Below are positions 51,351 through 63,622 of a stretch of DNA of 64,000 nt, piece after piece. Where the stretch lies: positions 1 through 64,000 of the forward strand of contig NZ_SZQA01000013.1 of NCBI RefSeq assembly GCF_005233835.1, written 5' to 3'. Positions within the stretch are counted from its first letter, which is position 1; the number at the start of each line of letters is the position of its first letter. This DNA is from Herbidospora galbida (GTDB lineage: Bacteria; Actinomycetota; Actinomycetes; Streptosporangiales; Streptosporangiaceae). The translations under genes were made by a program, and so were the position numbers. Below the pieces are notes generated by a model, which did no database searches, was not told the origin of the DNA, and was given only the letters and a program-made list of their open reading frames with translations.

Positions 51351-51436
51351 GGCCGCAGGCAGGCGCGCGACAAGTGCTGCCGCCGTGGCCATCTCGTCGT
51401 TCCCCTGTTTCCTGCCGGGCGGCCTTTGCGCGCCCG
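51351..51436 (+). promoter_or_regulatory. Mutually exclusive hairpins upstream of the ABC-F gene
   Basis: Bases 51351-51363 can pair with 51411-51424 (two 6-bp helices around a small internal loop). The competing stem CGGGCG/CGCCCG (51416-51421 with 51431-51436) uses the same bases and lies just ahead of the gene. The leader peptide ends 15 nt before the first arm, so a stalled ribosome would change the pairing. This is the usual layout of an attenuator. Confidence 0.5.
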
Positions 51437-51457
51437 CGTCACGCTTGAGGTTTTCGC

Positions 51458-53089
51458 ATGTCCGACGCGTTCGTCGTCTGTTCGAATCTGTCCTTCTCCT
51501 GGCCCGACGACACCCCGGTGTTCCAGGATCTCTCCTTCTCCGTCCCGGCGGGCCGGACCGGTCTGGTGGCGCCCAACGGCGCCGGGAAGAGCACGCTGCT
51601 CCGGCTGATCGCCGGGGAGCTCCGGCCGGCGGCCGGGTCGGTCACCGTCGGGGGAGTGCTGGGGTATCTGCCTCAGACGTTGCCCCTGGCCGGGGAGCTG
51701 ACCGTCGCGGAGGTGCTCGGGATCGCTCCGGTGATCAGGGCTCTGGACGCCATCGAGTCCGGAGACGCGAGCGAGGAGCACTTCACCACGATCGGCAACG
51801 ACTGGGACGTCGAGGAGCGGACGCGTGCCCAGCTCGACCGGCTGGGGCTCGGTGACGTCTCCTTCGACCGGGCGCTGCACACCTTCAGCGGCGGTCAGGT
51901 CGTCTCGCTCGGGCTGGCGGCGCAGCTGCTCAGGCGGCCCGACGTGCTGCTGCTCGACGAACCGACCAACAATCTCGACCTGGACGCCCGGCGCAAGCTC
52001 TACGAGGTGCTCGAAGGCTGGCACGGCTGTCTGCTGCTGGTCAGTCACGACCGGGCGCTGCTCGACCGCATGGATCGCATCGCCGAACTCCACCAGGGCG
52101 ACGTCCAGTTCCACGGCGGGAACTTCACCGCGTACGAGGAGGCCGTGCGGGCCGCGCGGGAGGTCGCCGAGAAGAACGTCCGGAACGCCGAGCAGGAGGT
52201 CAAGCGCGAGAAGCGGGAGTTGCAGCAGGCCCGTGAGCGGGCCGAGCGCCGGGCGGGGAACGCCTCGCGCAACCTCAAGAACGCGGGGCTGCCGAAGATC
52301 TTCGCCGGCACGATGAAGCGGAACGCCCAGGAGTCGGCGGGGAAGGCCCACGAGACGCACACCGCGCGGGTGACCCAGGCCAAGGCGCGGCTGGACGAGG
52401 CGGGCCGGGCGCTGCGCGACGAGCAGAAGATCGCGCTGGAGCTGCCGGGGACCAACGTGCCGGCCGGGCGGACGGTGTTCCACGGGACGAACCTGCAGGT
52501 CCACTACGGCGGGCGGGCCCTGTTCGCCGGTGAGGGCGCCGACCTGACGATCCGGGGGCCCGAGCGGATCGCCCTGACCGGGCCCAACGGGGCCGGCAAG
52601 TCGAGCCTCCTGCGGTTGATCAACGGCGAACTCGAGGGACGCGAGACCGGGCGGGTCGCCTATCTCTCCCAGCGGCTCGACCTGCTGGACCTCGGCCGGA
52701 CCGTGGCGGAGAACCTGGCGGCGTTCGCGCCCGGGATGCCGCAGGCGCAGCGGATGAACCTGCTCGCCCGCTTCCTGTTCCGGGGGGCGCGCATCCATCT
52801 CCCGGTCGGGGCGCTGTCGGGTGGTGAGCGGCTGCGGGCCACCCTCGCCTGCGTCCTGTACGCCGAACCCGCGCCCCAGCTGCTTCTGCTGGACGAACCG
52901 ACCAACAACCTCGACCTGGTCAGCGTCGCCCAGCTGGAGAGCGCGCTCACCGCCTACGAAGGGGCGTTCGTGGTGGTCAGCCACGACGAGCGGTTCCTCA
53001 CCGAGATCGGGGTGGACCGCTGGCTGCGGCTCTCCGAGGGCCGCCTGGAGACCGGGGCGGCTCCGGACCTCGGGACGTCCGCGCCGTGA
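51458..53089 (+). CDS. ABC-F ATPase (probable ribosome-protection type), first
   Basis: A 543-aa protein with two nucleotide-binding domains and no membrane segment. Walker A motifs are APNGAGKST and GPNGAGKSS; signatures are FSGGQ and LSGGE; Walker B is LLLDEPTNNLD in both halves, with intact glutamates. The inter-domain linker is rich in Lys/Arg/Glu, the part that enters the ribosomal E/P site in antibiotic-resistance members. The position behind a leader peptide supports a drug-response role. The target is unknown. Confidence 0.9.
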   Translation: MSDAFVVCSNLSFSWPDDTPVFQDLSFSVPAGRTGLVAPNGAGKSTLLRLIAGELRPAAGSVTVGGVLGYLPQTLPLAGELTVAEVLGIAPVIRALDAIESGDASEEHFTTIGNDWDVEERTRAQLDRLGLGDVSFDRALHTFSGGQVVSLGLAAQLLRRPDVLLLDEPTNNLDLDARRKLYEVLEGWHGCLLLVSHDRALLDRMDRIAELHQGDVQFHGGNFTAYEEAVRAAREVAEKNVRNAEQEVKREKRELQQARERAERRAGNASRNLKNAGLPKIFAGTMKRNAQESAGKAHETHTARVTQAKARLDEAGRALRDEQKIALELPGTNVPAGRTVFHGTNLQVHYGGRALFAGEGADLTIRGPERIALTGPNGAGKSSLLRLINGELEGRETGRVAYLSQRLDLLDLGRTVAENLAAFAPGMPQAQRMNLLARFLFRGARIHLPVGALSGGERLRATLACVLYAEPAPQLLLLDEPTNNLDLVSVAQLESALTAYEGAFVVVSHDERFLTEIGVDRWLRLSEGRLETGAAPDLGTSAP

Positions 53090-54705
53090 CTCCTCTGCTC
53101 GCCCATGACCTCGTCCGTACGCTCGGCGGCCGGCGGGTGCTCGACGGCGTCTCCCTCACCGCGGCCCCCGGTCACCGGATCGGGCTGATCGGGGAGAACG
53201 GGGCCGGGAAGTCCACCCTGCTGCGGCTGCTCGCCGGGGTGGACGAGCCCGACTCCGGCACCGTCGTCCGGCCCGCCGACCTCGGCTTCCTGCACCAGCG
53301 GATGCCGTTCGACGCCTCGTCCACCATCGCCGACGTGCTCGACGACGCCCTGCGCGAGGCCCGCGACGACCTCGCCGAACTCGACCGGCTCGCCCAGGCG
53401 CTCGCCGACGTACCGCCGGACTCTCCCGGCTACGTCGACCTGCTCGGCCGGTACGGCGAGCGGCTCGACCACGCCCAGGACCACGAGGCCTGGGACGCCG
53501 ACCGGCGGGCCGAGATCGTTGTGGCCGGGCTCGGCCTCGGGGGCGTGCGGGCCGACCGCGCGCTCGGGTCCCTGTCCGGCGGGCAGCGGGGCCGGCTCGC
53601 CCTGGCCGCGCTGCTGGTGCGGCGGCCCTCGGCGCTGCTGCTCGACGAGCCCACCAACCATCTCGACGACGCGGCGACCGCCTTCCTGGAGGAGCAGTTG
53701 CGCGGCCTGCCCGGAGTCGTCATGGTGGCCAGCCACGACCGGGCCTTCCTCGACGCCGTCTGCACCGACCTGATCGACCTCGATCCTGCGGTGGGCGGGC
53801 CCGTGCGGTACGGCGGGAACTACAGCGCCTACCAGGCCGAGAAGCGCGCGGAGCGGCAGCGCTGGGAGCGGCGGTTCGCCGAGGAGCAGGAGGAACTCGC
53901 CGAACTGCGCCGCGCCGCCGCCGTCACGGCGCACCAGGTCGCGCCGGGCCGGATGAAGCGCGACAACGAGAAGATGGGCTACGGCCACACCAGCGGACGG
54001 GTGCAGAACCAGATCTCCCGGCGAGTGCGCAGCGCCGCCCGGCGACTGGAGGACCTGGAGCGCGACCAGGTCCCCAAGCCGCCCGAACCCCTCCGCTTCC
54101 ACGCCACCGCACTCGCCGCCGCATCCGGCGAGTCCGCCGAGTCCGCCGACGGGATCCTCATGTCGCTACGCGACGTCCGTGTGCCCGGCCGGCTCACGCT
54201 CGACAGTCTCGACGTCTCAGCCACTGCGCGGCTGCTGGTCACCGGGGCCAATGGTGCGGGGAAGTCGACGCTGCTCGCGGTGCTGGCCGGGCGGCTGGAG
54301 GCCGTCGGCGTGGTGCGGCGGCGAAATGGGCTGAGGGTCGGGTTGCTGGCTCAGGACACCGAGTTCGACCAGCCCGATCGCACCGTACGGGAGACCTATG
54401 AGCTGGCGCTCGGGGCCGAGCGGGCCGAGGCGGTTCCGCTCGGCTCGCTCGGTCTGCTCGGCCCGCGTGACCTCGGCCGGAGGGTCGGGGAGCTGTCGGT
54501 CGGCCAGGGTAGGCGGCTCGCGCTGGCGCTGCTCGTCGCCGATCCGCCCGAGCTGTTGCTGCTCGACGAGCCCACCAACCACCTCTCTCCCCGGCTCTGC
54601 GACGAGCTGGAGGAGGCTCTGAGCACGGGGCCGGGCGCGATCGTGATCGCCAGTCACGACCGGTGGCTGCGCTCCCGCTGGCCGGGTCGCGAGATCCGGT
54701 TGTGA
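53086..54705 (+). CDS. ABC-F ATPase (probable ribosome-protection type), second
   Basis: A 539-aa ABC-F protein with Walker A GENGAGKST and GANGAGKST, signatures LSGGQ and a variant LSVGQ, and Walker B LLLDEPTNHLD and LLLDEPTNHLS. Its linker (RRAAAVTAHQVAPGRMKRDNEKMGYGHTSG) differs strongly from the first protein. It resembles the TlrC/OleB/SrmB group of macrolide producers in layout. The GTG overlaps the first gene's stop, so both are made together. Confidence 0.9.
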   Translation: MTPLLAHDLVRTLGGRRVLDGVSLTAAPGHRIGLIGENGAGKSTLLRLLAGVDEPDSGTVVRPADLGFLHQRMPFDASSTIADVLDDALREARDDLAELDRLAQALADVPPDSPGYVDLLGRYGERLDHAQDHEAWDADRRAEIVVAGLGLGGVRADRALGSLSGGQRGRLALAALLVRRPSALLLDEPTNHLDDAATAFLEEQLRGLPGVVMVASHDRAFLDAVCTDLIDLDPAVGGPVRYGGNYSAYQAEKRAERQRWERRFAEEQEELAELRRAAAVTAHQVAPGRMKRDNEKMGYGHTSGRVQNQISRRVRSAARRLEDLERDQVPKPPEPLRFHATALAAASGESAESADGILMSLRDVRVPGRLTLDSLDVSATARLLVTGANGAGKSTLLAVLAGRLEAVGVVRRRNGLRVGLLAQDTEFDQPDRTVRETYELALGAERAEAVPLGSLGLLGPRDLGRRVGELSVGQGRRLALALLVADPPELLLLDEPTNHLSPRLCDELEEALSTGPGAIVIASHDRWLRSRWPGREIRL

Positions 54706-54711
54706 AGTCGT

Positions 54712-55070
54712 GGCGGGTCCAGGCCGACTTGCCGTGGGAGGGGGCGGGCACGAACACCCAGTCGGCGGTGGCGACCACGTCGCGGTGCGGCGACTCGATC
54801 GAGGTGGCCGAGCACCGGCGCTGCCGGCCCGCGTGGTCGAGGAAGAACACCTTGCCGACCGTCTTGGGTAGGTGACCGTGCCGGCGGGACGATGGGAACG
54901 GTCCTGGTGAACGCGGGCCGGAGGTTATCGGGCCCGAAGGCCGGGGCCCTGCGCAGCGCCGCGGCGGGGCCGGAGATCAGCAGGGCGAGGCAGAGGACGA
55001 CGCCACCGGCGAATGTCGGGGATGACCCTTCGGAACGCGCGAAAAGAACGCCACGCAACCCAGGGATCAC
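54712..55070 (-). pseudogene. Broken secreted trypsin-like serine protease
   Basis: From a GTG at 55070 the minus strand reads a signal-peptide-like region (FAGGVVLCLALLISGPAAA). After a frame change near 54870 it reads KTVGKVFFLDHAGRQRRCSATSIESPHRDVVATA and then WVFVPA. In intact relatives VATAxHCV follows and precedes NWVFVPA; here the segment with the catalytic His has been deleted. The Asp/Ser part is absent, cut off by the ABC-F gene. Confidence 0.6.
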
Positions 55071-55134
55071 GGTGCACGGATGTCGTCCGTCCGGAGGGGG
55101 ACCCGACACCGCCGCTACTGGTCGTCGTGAGGGG

Positions 55135-55356
55135 TCACGCGTAGAGGAAGTAGTAGCGGTAGCGGCCCTCCCACACGCATGAGTAGTCGTTCCACCAGCC
55201 CTGGGCGACGCCGTGGGCGCCGATCCGCTCGCACTCGGCCGACGTCCTGAAGACGCCGGAGAGCCGCGCGTCGGCCTGGGCGGGGGTGGCGCCGATCATC
55301 ACGGAGGCTCCGAGAACCACGACGGCCGAGACGAGAACTGCGCGTGCCTTTCGCAT
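55135..55356 (-). CDS. Small secreted protein with Trp/Tyr-rich C-terminus
   Basis: A 73-aa protein: signal peptide MRKARAVLVSAVVVLGASVMIGATPAQA (about 28 residues), then a ~45-residue mature part with two cysteines (SAECERI; DYSCVWEG). The aromatic tail ends RYRYYFLYA. The pattern SGVFRTSAECERIG ... WWNDYSC occurs in many small secreted actinomycete proteins of unknown function. The ATG at 55356 follows AGGAGG with good spacing. Confidence 0.8.
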   Translation of the reverse strand: MRKARAVLVSAVVVLGASVMIGATPAQADARLSGVFRTSAECERIGAHGVAQGWWNDYSCVWEGRYRYYFLYA

Positions 55357-55805
55357 TCGTCCTCCTGGGAACGTGGAGATCATGACGGCGGACATTATCA
55401 CTCACCGCGCGTTAGGAAAATTGTCACGCCTGCATCCGGGCGTAACCGGCCGTGAAACTTTCATCGATCGGCGCGTTGAAGTGGCGTTTGTTCGCGCGCA
55501 TTCACCGACGGTGAAAGCGAAATTACTTTCCGGGGGCTGTCCCCTTCCGTACACGGCGGCCTTGAAGGGCCTCGCAGGTGCGTATCCGACGGCCCGTGCA
55601 GGGCATGCATCTTCTGTACTTCTTAGCGCCGTGTCGATGTGGGTTGTCCGGTTTATGCCACTCTGAAAAACGGGTTAAGAAACTTTTGACCATCGTGACT
55701 TATGTGTCATATCGTCTCCCCGCCCATATCGATGGAAGCCGCGACTCTCGTGCAGGACGTCGCTGCCGGGGGAGCGGCGATCATCCGACCGACCGGAGTC
55801 GCACT
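55357..55805. other. Divergent intergenic region, 449 bp
   Basis: Separates the small secreted protein (left) from the esterase (right). Besides the promoter at 55686-55715 I see no gene. Confidence 0.5.
55686..55715 (+). promoter_or_regulatory. Promoter of the secreted esterase
   Basis: TTGACC (55686-55691) and TATCGT (55710-55715) with an 18-bp spacer. The untranslated leader would be about 85 nt. Confidence 0.5.
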
Positions 55806-57122
55806 ATGCAAGTTCGAATACATATGGCCGCGGTCGTCGGCATGGTGATGACCATGCTGGCCACACTCGGCGTGTCGGTGGCCCTCGCGCCGCCGGCTCA
55901 CGCGCAGGTGATCTCCGACATCGCCTACGCGCCCGCACAGCCGGCCGGTAGCAGGGGGCACCTGCTGGACATCTACCTCCCGTCGACCGGGATGACGCCC
56001 CGGCCGCTGCTGATCTGGCACAGCGGCTCGGCGTGGACGAGCGACGACAGCAAGCCCTTGGGGGCCGAGATCGCGGCCGTCTTCAACCCGCTGGGCTTCG
56101 CGGTGGCCGTCGTCAACGTCCGGTCGAGCGCGCAGGCGATCTTCCCGGCGCAGGTGCACGACATCAAGGCGGCCATCCGCTATCTGCGCGCCAACGCCGC
56201 CACCTACCAGCTCGACACCAACCGCTTCGCGATGGCGGGCGACTCGTCGGGCGCCTGGCTGACGCAGATGGCCGTCTTCTCGGGCGGCGTGACCGCGCTG
56301 GAGGGAACCGTCGGCACGACCGGCGTCTCCAGCGCCGTGCACGTGGGCCTCGCCTTCTACAGTCCGACCGACTTCCTGCAGATGAACTCGCAGAACCTGC
56401 CGACCGGAGGGCTCGACCACAACTCGCCCGCCTCGCCGGAGTCGCTGCTGGTGGGCTGCCCGATCCAGACCTGCCCGGCCGCGGTGGCCGCGGCCAACCC
56501 GATGACGTACGTCGACTCCGGCGACCCGCCGCTGCTGTTCCTGCACGGCCAGGCCGACTTCCTGGTGCCGCACGGGCAGAGCGTCCTGCTCTTCAACCGG
56601 ATCAAGGCGCAGTGCGGCAACGCCACCTTCGTCTCGGTACCGGCGGCCGACCACATGATGGTCCAGATCATGGACCCCGCGCAGTACGGCAACGAGACCG
56701 TCAAGACCACCGCCAACTGCGGCGAGACCGTCAGCACCGGCACGCTGAACCCCAGCTGGGCCAACTTCGTCACCTGGGTGCGCAGCGGACTCAAGCTGGG
56801 CAACGCCTGTGAGGTCACCTATTCCACCGGCACCTGGACCGGCGCCTTCAACGGCGGCGTGGTCGTCAAGAACACCGGCACCACCCCCGTCCAGAACTGG
56901 AACGTCTCCTGGACGTGGTCGGGCAACCAGGCGATCACGAGCGCCTGGAACGCCACGGTGACCCAGACCGGCGCCCAGGTCACCGCGAAGGACGCCGGTC
57001 ACAACTCCTTCATCGGCGCGGGCTCCAGCCAGAGTTTCGGCTTCTCGGCCACCGCCTCCGGGACGAACGCCATTCCGGCCCAGTTCAAGATGAACAACAT
57101 CGTCTGCACCCGAGTGCCCTAG
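55806..57122 (+). CDS. Secreted alpha/beta-hydrolase esterase with CBM2 domain
   Basis: A 438-aa exported enzyme. A signal peptide (~33 residues, cut after PAHA) is followed by an alpha/beta-hydrolase domain with the nucleophile motif GDSSG (Ser147), Asp in HGQADFLVP and His in AADHMM, like BD-FAE/acetyl-xylan-type esterases. Residues about 335-438 form a family 2 carbohydrate-binding module with conserved Trp residues and flanking cysteines (CEVTY ... NIVC). It probably deacetylates plant polysaccharide outside the cell. The ATG at 55806 lacks a good ribosome binding site, and ATG 55824 is possible. Confidence 0.88.
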   Translation: MQVRIHMAAVVGMVMTMLATLGVSVALAPPAHAQVISDIAYAPAQPAGSRGHLLDIYLPSTGMTPRPLLIWHSGSAWTSDDSKPLGAEIAAVFNPLGFAVAVVNVRSSAQAIFPAQVHDIKAAIRYLRANAATYQLDTNRFAMAGDSSGAWLTQMAVFSGGVTALEGTVGTTGVSSAVHVGLAFYSPTDFLQMNSQNLPTGGLDHNSPASPESLLVGCPIQTCPAAVAAANPMTYVDSGDPPLLFLHGQADFLVPHGQSVLLFNRIKAQCGNATFVSVPAADHMMVQIMDPAQYGNETVKTTANCGETVSTGTLNPSWANFVTWVRSGLKLGNACEVTYSTGTWTGAFNGGVVVKNTGTTPVQNWNVSWTWSGNQAITSAWNATVTQTGAQVTAKDAGHNSFIGAGSSQSFGFSATASGTNAIPAQFKMNNIVCTRVP

Positions 57123-57131
57123 ACGACCCCT

Positions 57132-57170
57132 GCCGGGCCCGACCCGAAAGGCGACGGCCCGGCGCCCCTT
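57132..57170 (+). terminator. Terminator after the esterase
   Basis: GCCGGGCC (57132-57139) pairs with GGCCCGGC (57156-57163), with a 16-nt loop and a C/T-rich tail. A small GGTTTT/AAAACC hairpin follows near 57171-57186. Confidence 0.5.
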
Positions 57171-57217
57171 TGGTTTTCGGAAAAACCACGTTGTGAAGTC
57201 GGGGACCCATTTCCGAA

Positions 57218-57238
57218 ACTCAACACGTACTGTTGGGT
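57218..57238. promoter_or_regulatory. Imperfect palindrome upstream of the PKS cassette
   Basis: ACTCAACA and TGTTGGGT around CGTAC match at 7 of 8 arm positions. The symmetry fits a TetR- or GntR-type operator. It lies about 55 bp upstream of the proposed -35. Confidence 0.45.
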
Positions 57239-57269
57239 TTAGTTAACGGAATGTCGCGTACCAGAAACA

Positions 57270-57299
57270 TTGATTTATCCGACGGTGCGCCCCTAGTGT
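57270..57299 (+). promoter_or_regulatory. Candidate promoter of the PKS cassette
   Basis: TTGATT (57270-57275) and TAGTGT (57294-57299) with an 18-bp spacer, about 107 nt before the first KASIII-like gene. Confidence 0.4.
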
Positions 57300-57412
57300 T
57301 GCCCGTGGCGGCCCGCCGGCCCATTTTCCGCCGTTTTCGTGGAACGGCCGAGGTGCTTGATATCCCGGGCCCGCGATCATTCGGACGCTTCCTTTCATGA
57401 GTTAGGGGACGT

Positions 57413-58450
57413 GTGCGTACACCCAACATGTTCGTCAGGAGTCTCGGCGTATACGTGCCGGAAAGCGTGAGCGTCGAGCACGCGGTACGCGAAGGCTGGT
57501 ATCCGGCCGAGGATGCCGAGAAGTTCCGGCAGATCGGCGCGGCGGTGGCCGGCGACATGCCCGCGCCCGAGATGGCGCGGCTCGCGGTCCTGGACGCCTA
57601 CGAGCGCTACGGCCAGTCGTCCCCGAAGGATCTCGACCTGCTGCTCTACCCGTCGGTGTGGCACCAGGGCCCGAACGGCTGGCAGCCCCAGCACTACCTG
57701 CAGAAGCACCTCCTCGGCGGCCCCGTGCCGGCGTTCGAGATCCGCAGCGGCTGCGTCGGGATGATCAGCTCGCTCGAACTCGCGGCCAGCTACCTGATGG
57801 CCCTGCCGGAACGCGAGACGGCGATGGTCGTCTCCTCCGACAACCACGGCACCCCGCTGGTGGACCGCTGGCGGATGACCCCCGGCGCGCTGATCGGCGA
57901 CGCCGCCGCCGCGCTGCTCCTCGGCAAGGAGCGAGGCATGGCCCAGCTCCTGTCGGTGAACGCGACGGTGATCCCCGAAGCCGACGCCGTCAACGACGGC
58001 GCCTACCCGCTCTTCCCCCCGGACGCCACCGTGGGCGTCGGGCTGAGCTTCGGCGACCGGCACGAGGAGTTCCGCCAGCGGCTGCTCAAGAAGCAGGGGA
58101 CCGGCATCCACCTGACCATCCAGAAGACGATGATGCAGCAGGTCGAGCAGACCCTCGACGAGGCCGGCATCGGACTGTCCGACATCACGAAGGTGGCGCT
58201 GCCGCACGGCCGCCGCGAGGACCTCGACGGCCAGATGTCCTGGCTCGGCATCGACGAGGACCAGACGACCTGGGACTACGGCAGGCGCGTCGGCCACTGC
58301 GGCGCGGTCGACCAGTTCATCGCCTTCGAGCACCTGCTCGCGACCGGCGGTCTCGTGCCCGGCGACCATCTGCTCATGGTCGGCTTCGGCTCCGGGACGT
58401 CGTGCGCCGCCGCGGTGTTCAAGGTCATCGAGGAAGGACCGCGCGCATGA
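57413..58450 (+). CDS. KASIII-like acyltransferase/ketosynthase, copy 1
   Basis: A 345-aa thiolase-fold protein of the 3-oxoacyl-ACP synthase III type. The nucleophile is Cys114 (EIRSGCVGM) and the second residue is His265 (ALPHGRRED). The FabH Asn motif GNTS is replaced by GHCGAVDQ (His295, Asp300). Related KASIII-like enzymes of polyketide pathways (CerJ, ChlB3 and ChlB6 types) transfer acyl groups to oxygen or to carriers and do not condense malonyl-ACP. It is the first gene of a four-gene cassette and overlaps the ACP start. The GTG follows AGGGGAC. Confidence 0.88.
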   Translation: MRTPNMFVRSLGVYVPESVSVEHAVREGWYPAEDAEKFRQIGAAVAGDMPAPEMARLAVLDAYERYGQSSPKDLDLLLYPSVWHQGPNGWQPQHYLQKHLLGGPVPAFEIRSGCVGMISSLELAASYLMALPERETAMVVSSDNHGTPLVDRWRMTPGALIGDAAAALLLGKERGMAQLLSVNATVIPEADAVNDGAYPLFPPDATVGVGLSFGDRHEEFRQRLLKKQGTGIHLTIQKTMMQQVEQTLDEAGIGLSDITKVALPHGRREDLDGQMSWLGIDEDQTTWDYGRRVGHCGAVDQFIAFEHLLATGGLVPGDHLLMVGFGSGTSCAAAVFKVIEEGPRA

Positions 58451-58698
58451 CCGAGCTCACCCGCAAACTGGTCGACTTCATCCAGGAGAACCTCGTCCAG
58501 GAGGGCGACGACATCGTCGTCGACGAGACCACCCCGCTGCTCACGTCGGGCCTGCTCGACTCCCTGCGCACGGCCCGGCTGCTGAACTTCCTGCGCAAGG
58601 ACGTCGGCGTCCGGATCCCCGCCGCCAAGCTCGACTCCGAGAACTTCCAGGACGTCGTGACCATCGCGGCGATGGTCAGAGAGCTCGAAACCGTCTGA
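58447..58698 (+). CDS. Discrete acyl carrier protein
   Basis: An 83-aa ACP with four helices. The phosphopantetheine site is the Ser in SGLLDSLRTARLL (near residue 40). It is coupled on both sides: its ATG overlaps the stop of KASIII copy 1, and its stop overlaps the start of copy 2. A separate ACP beside an iterative type I PKS that has its own ACP suggests a shuttle that receives the finished acyl group. Confidence 0.9.
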   Translation: MTELTRKLVDFIQENLVQEGDDIVVDETTPLLTSGLLDSLRTARLLNFLRKDVGVRIPAAKLDSENFQDVVTIAAMVRELETV

Positions 58699-59741
58699 TG
58701 CGCTACGCGGACACGTACATCGGCGGAGTGGGCGCCTTCGTCCCGCGGACCGTCGTCAGCGTCGAGAAGGCCGTGGCCAAGGGCTGGTACCCGGCCGAAG
58801 AGGCCGAGCTGCACAACCTGGCCGGGGCGGTGGTCGCGGGTGACGTACCGGCGCCGGAAATGGCGTTGCACGCGGCGCGGAGCGCGCTGAAGCGCAGCGG
58901 GCGCGCGCCCGCCGACCTCGACCTCCTCCTGTACGCCTCCACCTGGCATCAGGGACCCGACGGCTGGCCGCCCCACTCCTACCTGCAGCGTCAGCTCGTC
59001 GGCGGAGACGTGCTGGCCACCGAGATCCGGCAGGGCTGCAACGGGATGTTCCTCGCCCTGGAACTCGCGGCCGGTCACCTGGCCGCCGTCCCGGACCGGC
59101 GGGCCGCCCTGCTGGTCGCCGCCGACAACTACGGCACCCCGCTGATGGACCGCTGGCGGATGGGCCCCGGGTACGTCGGCGGCGACGCCGCCAGCGCGCT
59201 CGTGCTGACGAAGGAGACGGGGTTCGCCCGGCTGACGTCGGTCTGCACGACGACGGTGACCGAGGCCGAGGAGCTGCACCGGGGCAGCGAGCCGCTGTTC
59301 CCGCCGGGCGTCACGGTCGGCCGCAAGATGAGCTTCGCGGCCAGGAACGAGCAGTTCCGCCAGCAGGTCATGTCCAAGGGCGAGGCCACCGCGGCGCTGT
59401 TCAAGATCCAGCGGGCGCTGATGGAGGTCGTCGAGCGGGCCCTGGACGAGAGCGGGATCAAGCCCGCCGACCTCACCCGGGTGGCGTTCATGAACTACTC
59501 CGAAGAGATCGTCGAACAGCGCTGCATGACCATGCTCGACCTGCCCATGTCCCGCTCGACCTGGGACTACGGCCGCACCATCGGCCACTGCGGGGCCAGC
59601 GACCAGGTCCTCTCCCTCGACCACCTGCTGCTGACCGGCCAGCTGGGTCCGGGCGACCACATGCTGATGCTCGGGACCGGGCCGGGAGTGACCGTCTCCA
59701 GCGCCGTGATCAAGATCGTTGACAATCCTCCGTGGGTCTGA
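58698..59741 (+). CDS. KASIII-like protein, copy 2 (active-site His replaced)
   Basis: A 347-aa paralogue of copy 1, alignable along its whole length (shared WYPAE, DLDLLLY, WHQGP.GW, GTPL.DRWRM, TWDYGR and GHCGA.DQ). Cys114 is kept (EIRQGCNGM), but the catalytic His position reads Asn266 (AFMNYSEE). His297 and Asp302 lie in GHCGASDQ. It may hold or transfer an acyl group by a different mechanism, or act as partner to copy 1. Its ATG overlaps the ACP stop by one base. The PKS gene follows 20 bases later. Confidence 0.87.
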   Translation: MRYADTYIGGVGAFVPRTVVSVEKAVAKGWYPAEEAELHNLAGAVVAGDVPAPEMALHAARSALKRSGRAPADLDLLLYASTWHQGPDGWPPHSYLQRQLVGGDVLATEIRQGCNGMFLALELAAGHLAAVPDRRAALLVAADNYGTPLMDRWRMGPGYVGGDAASALVLTKETGFARLTSVCTTTVTEAEELHRGSEPLFPPGVTVGRKMSFAARNEQFRQQVMSKGEATAALFKIQRALMEVVERALDESGIKPADLTRVAFMNYSEEIVEQRCMTMLDLPMSRSTWDYGRTIGHCGASDQVLSLDHLLLTGQLGPGDHMLMLGTGPGVTVSSAVIKIVDNPPWV

Positions 59742-59761
59742 ACCGAAGGGAACCAACGCAG

Positions 59762-63538
<3,777 letters not shown>

Positions 63539-63544
63539 GAGAAG

Positions 63545-63575
63545 CGGCCCGGGGGAGCGACCCCCGGGCCGTCCT
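63545..63575 (+). terminator. Terminator of the PKS cassette
   Basis: A perfect 11-bp stem (63545-63555 with 63561-63571) and a 5-nt loop begin 6 bases after the PKS stop, marking the cassette's 3' end. Confidence 0.8.
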
Positions 63576-63622
63576 CCTCTGCGGTTGCCCCGAACCCGGC
63601 CGGGCGCGACCATATGGGGCTC

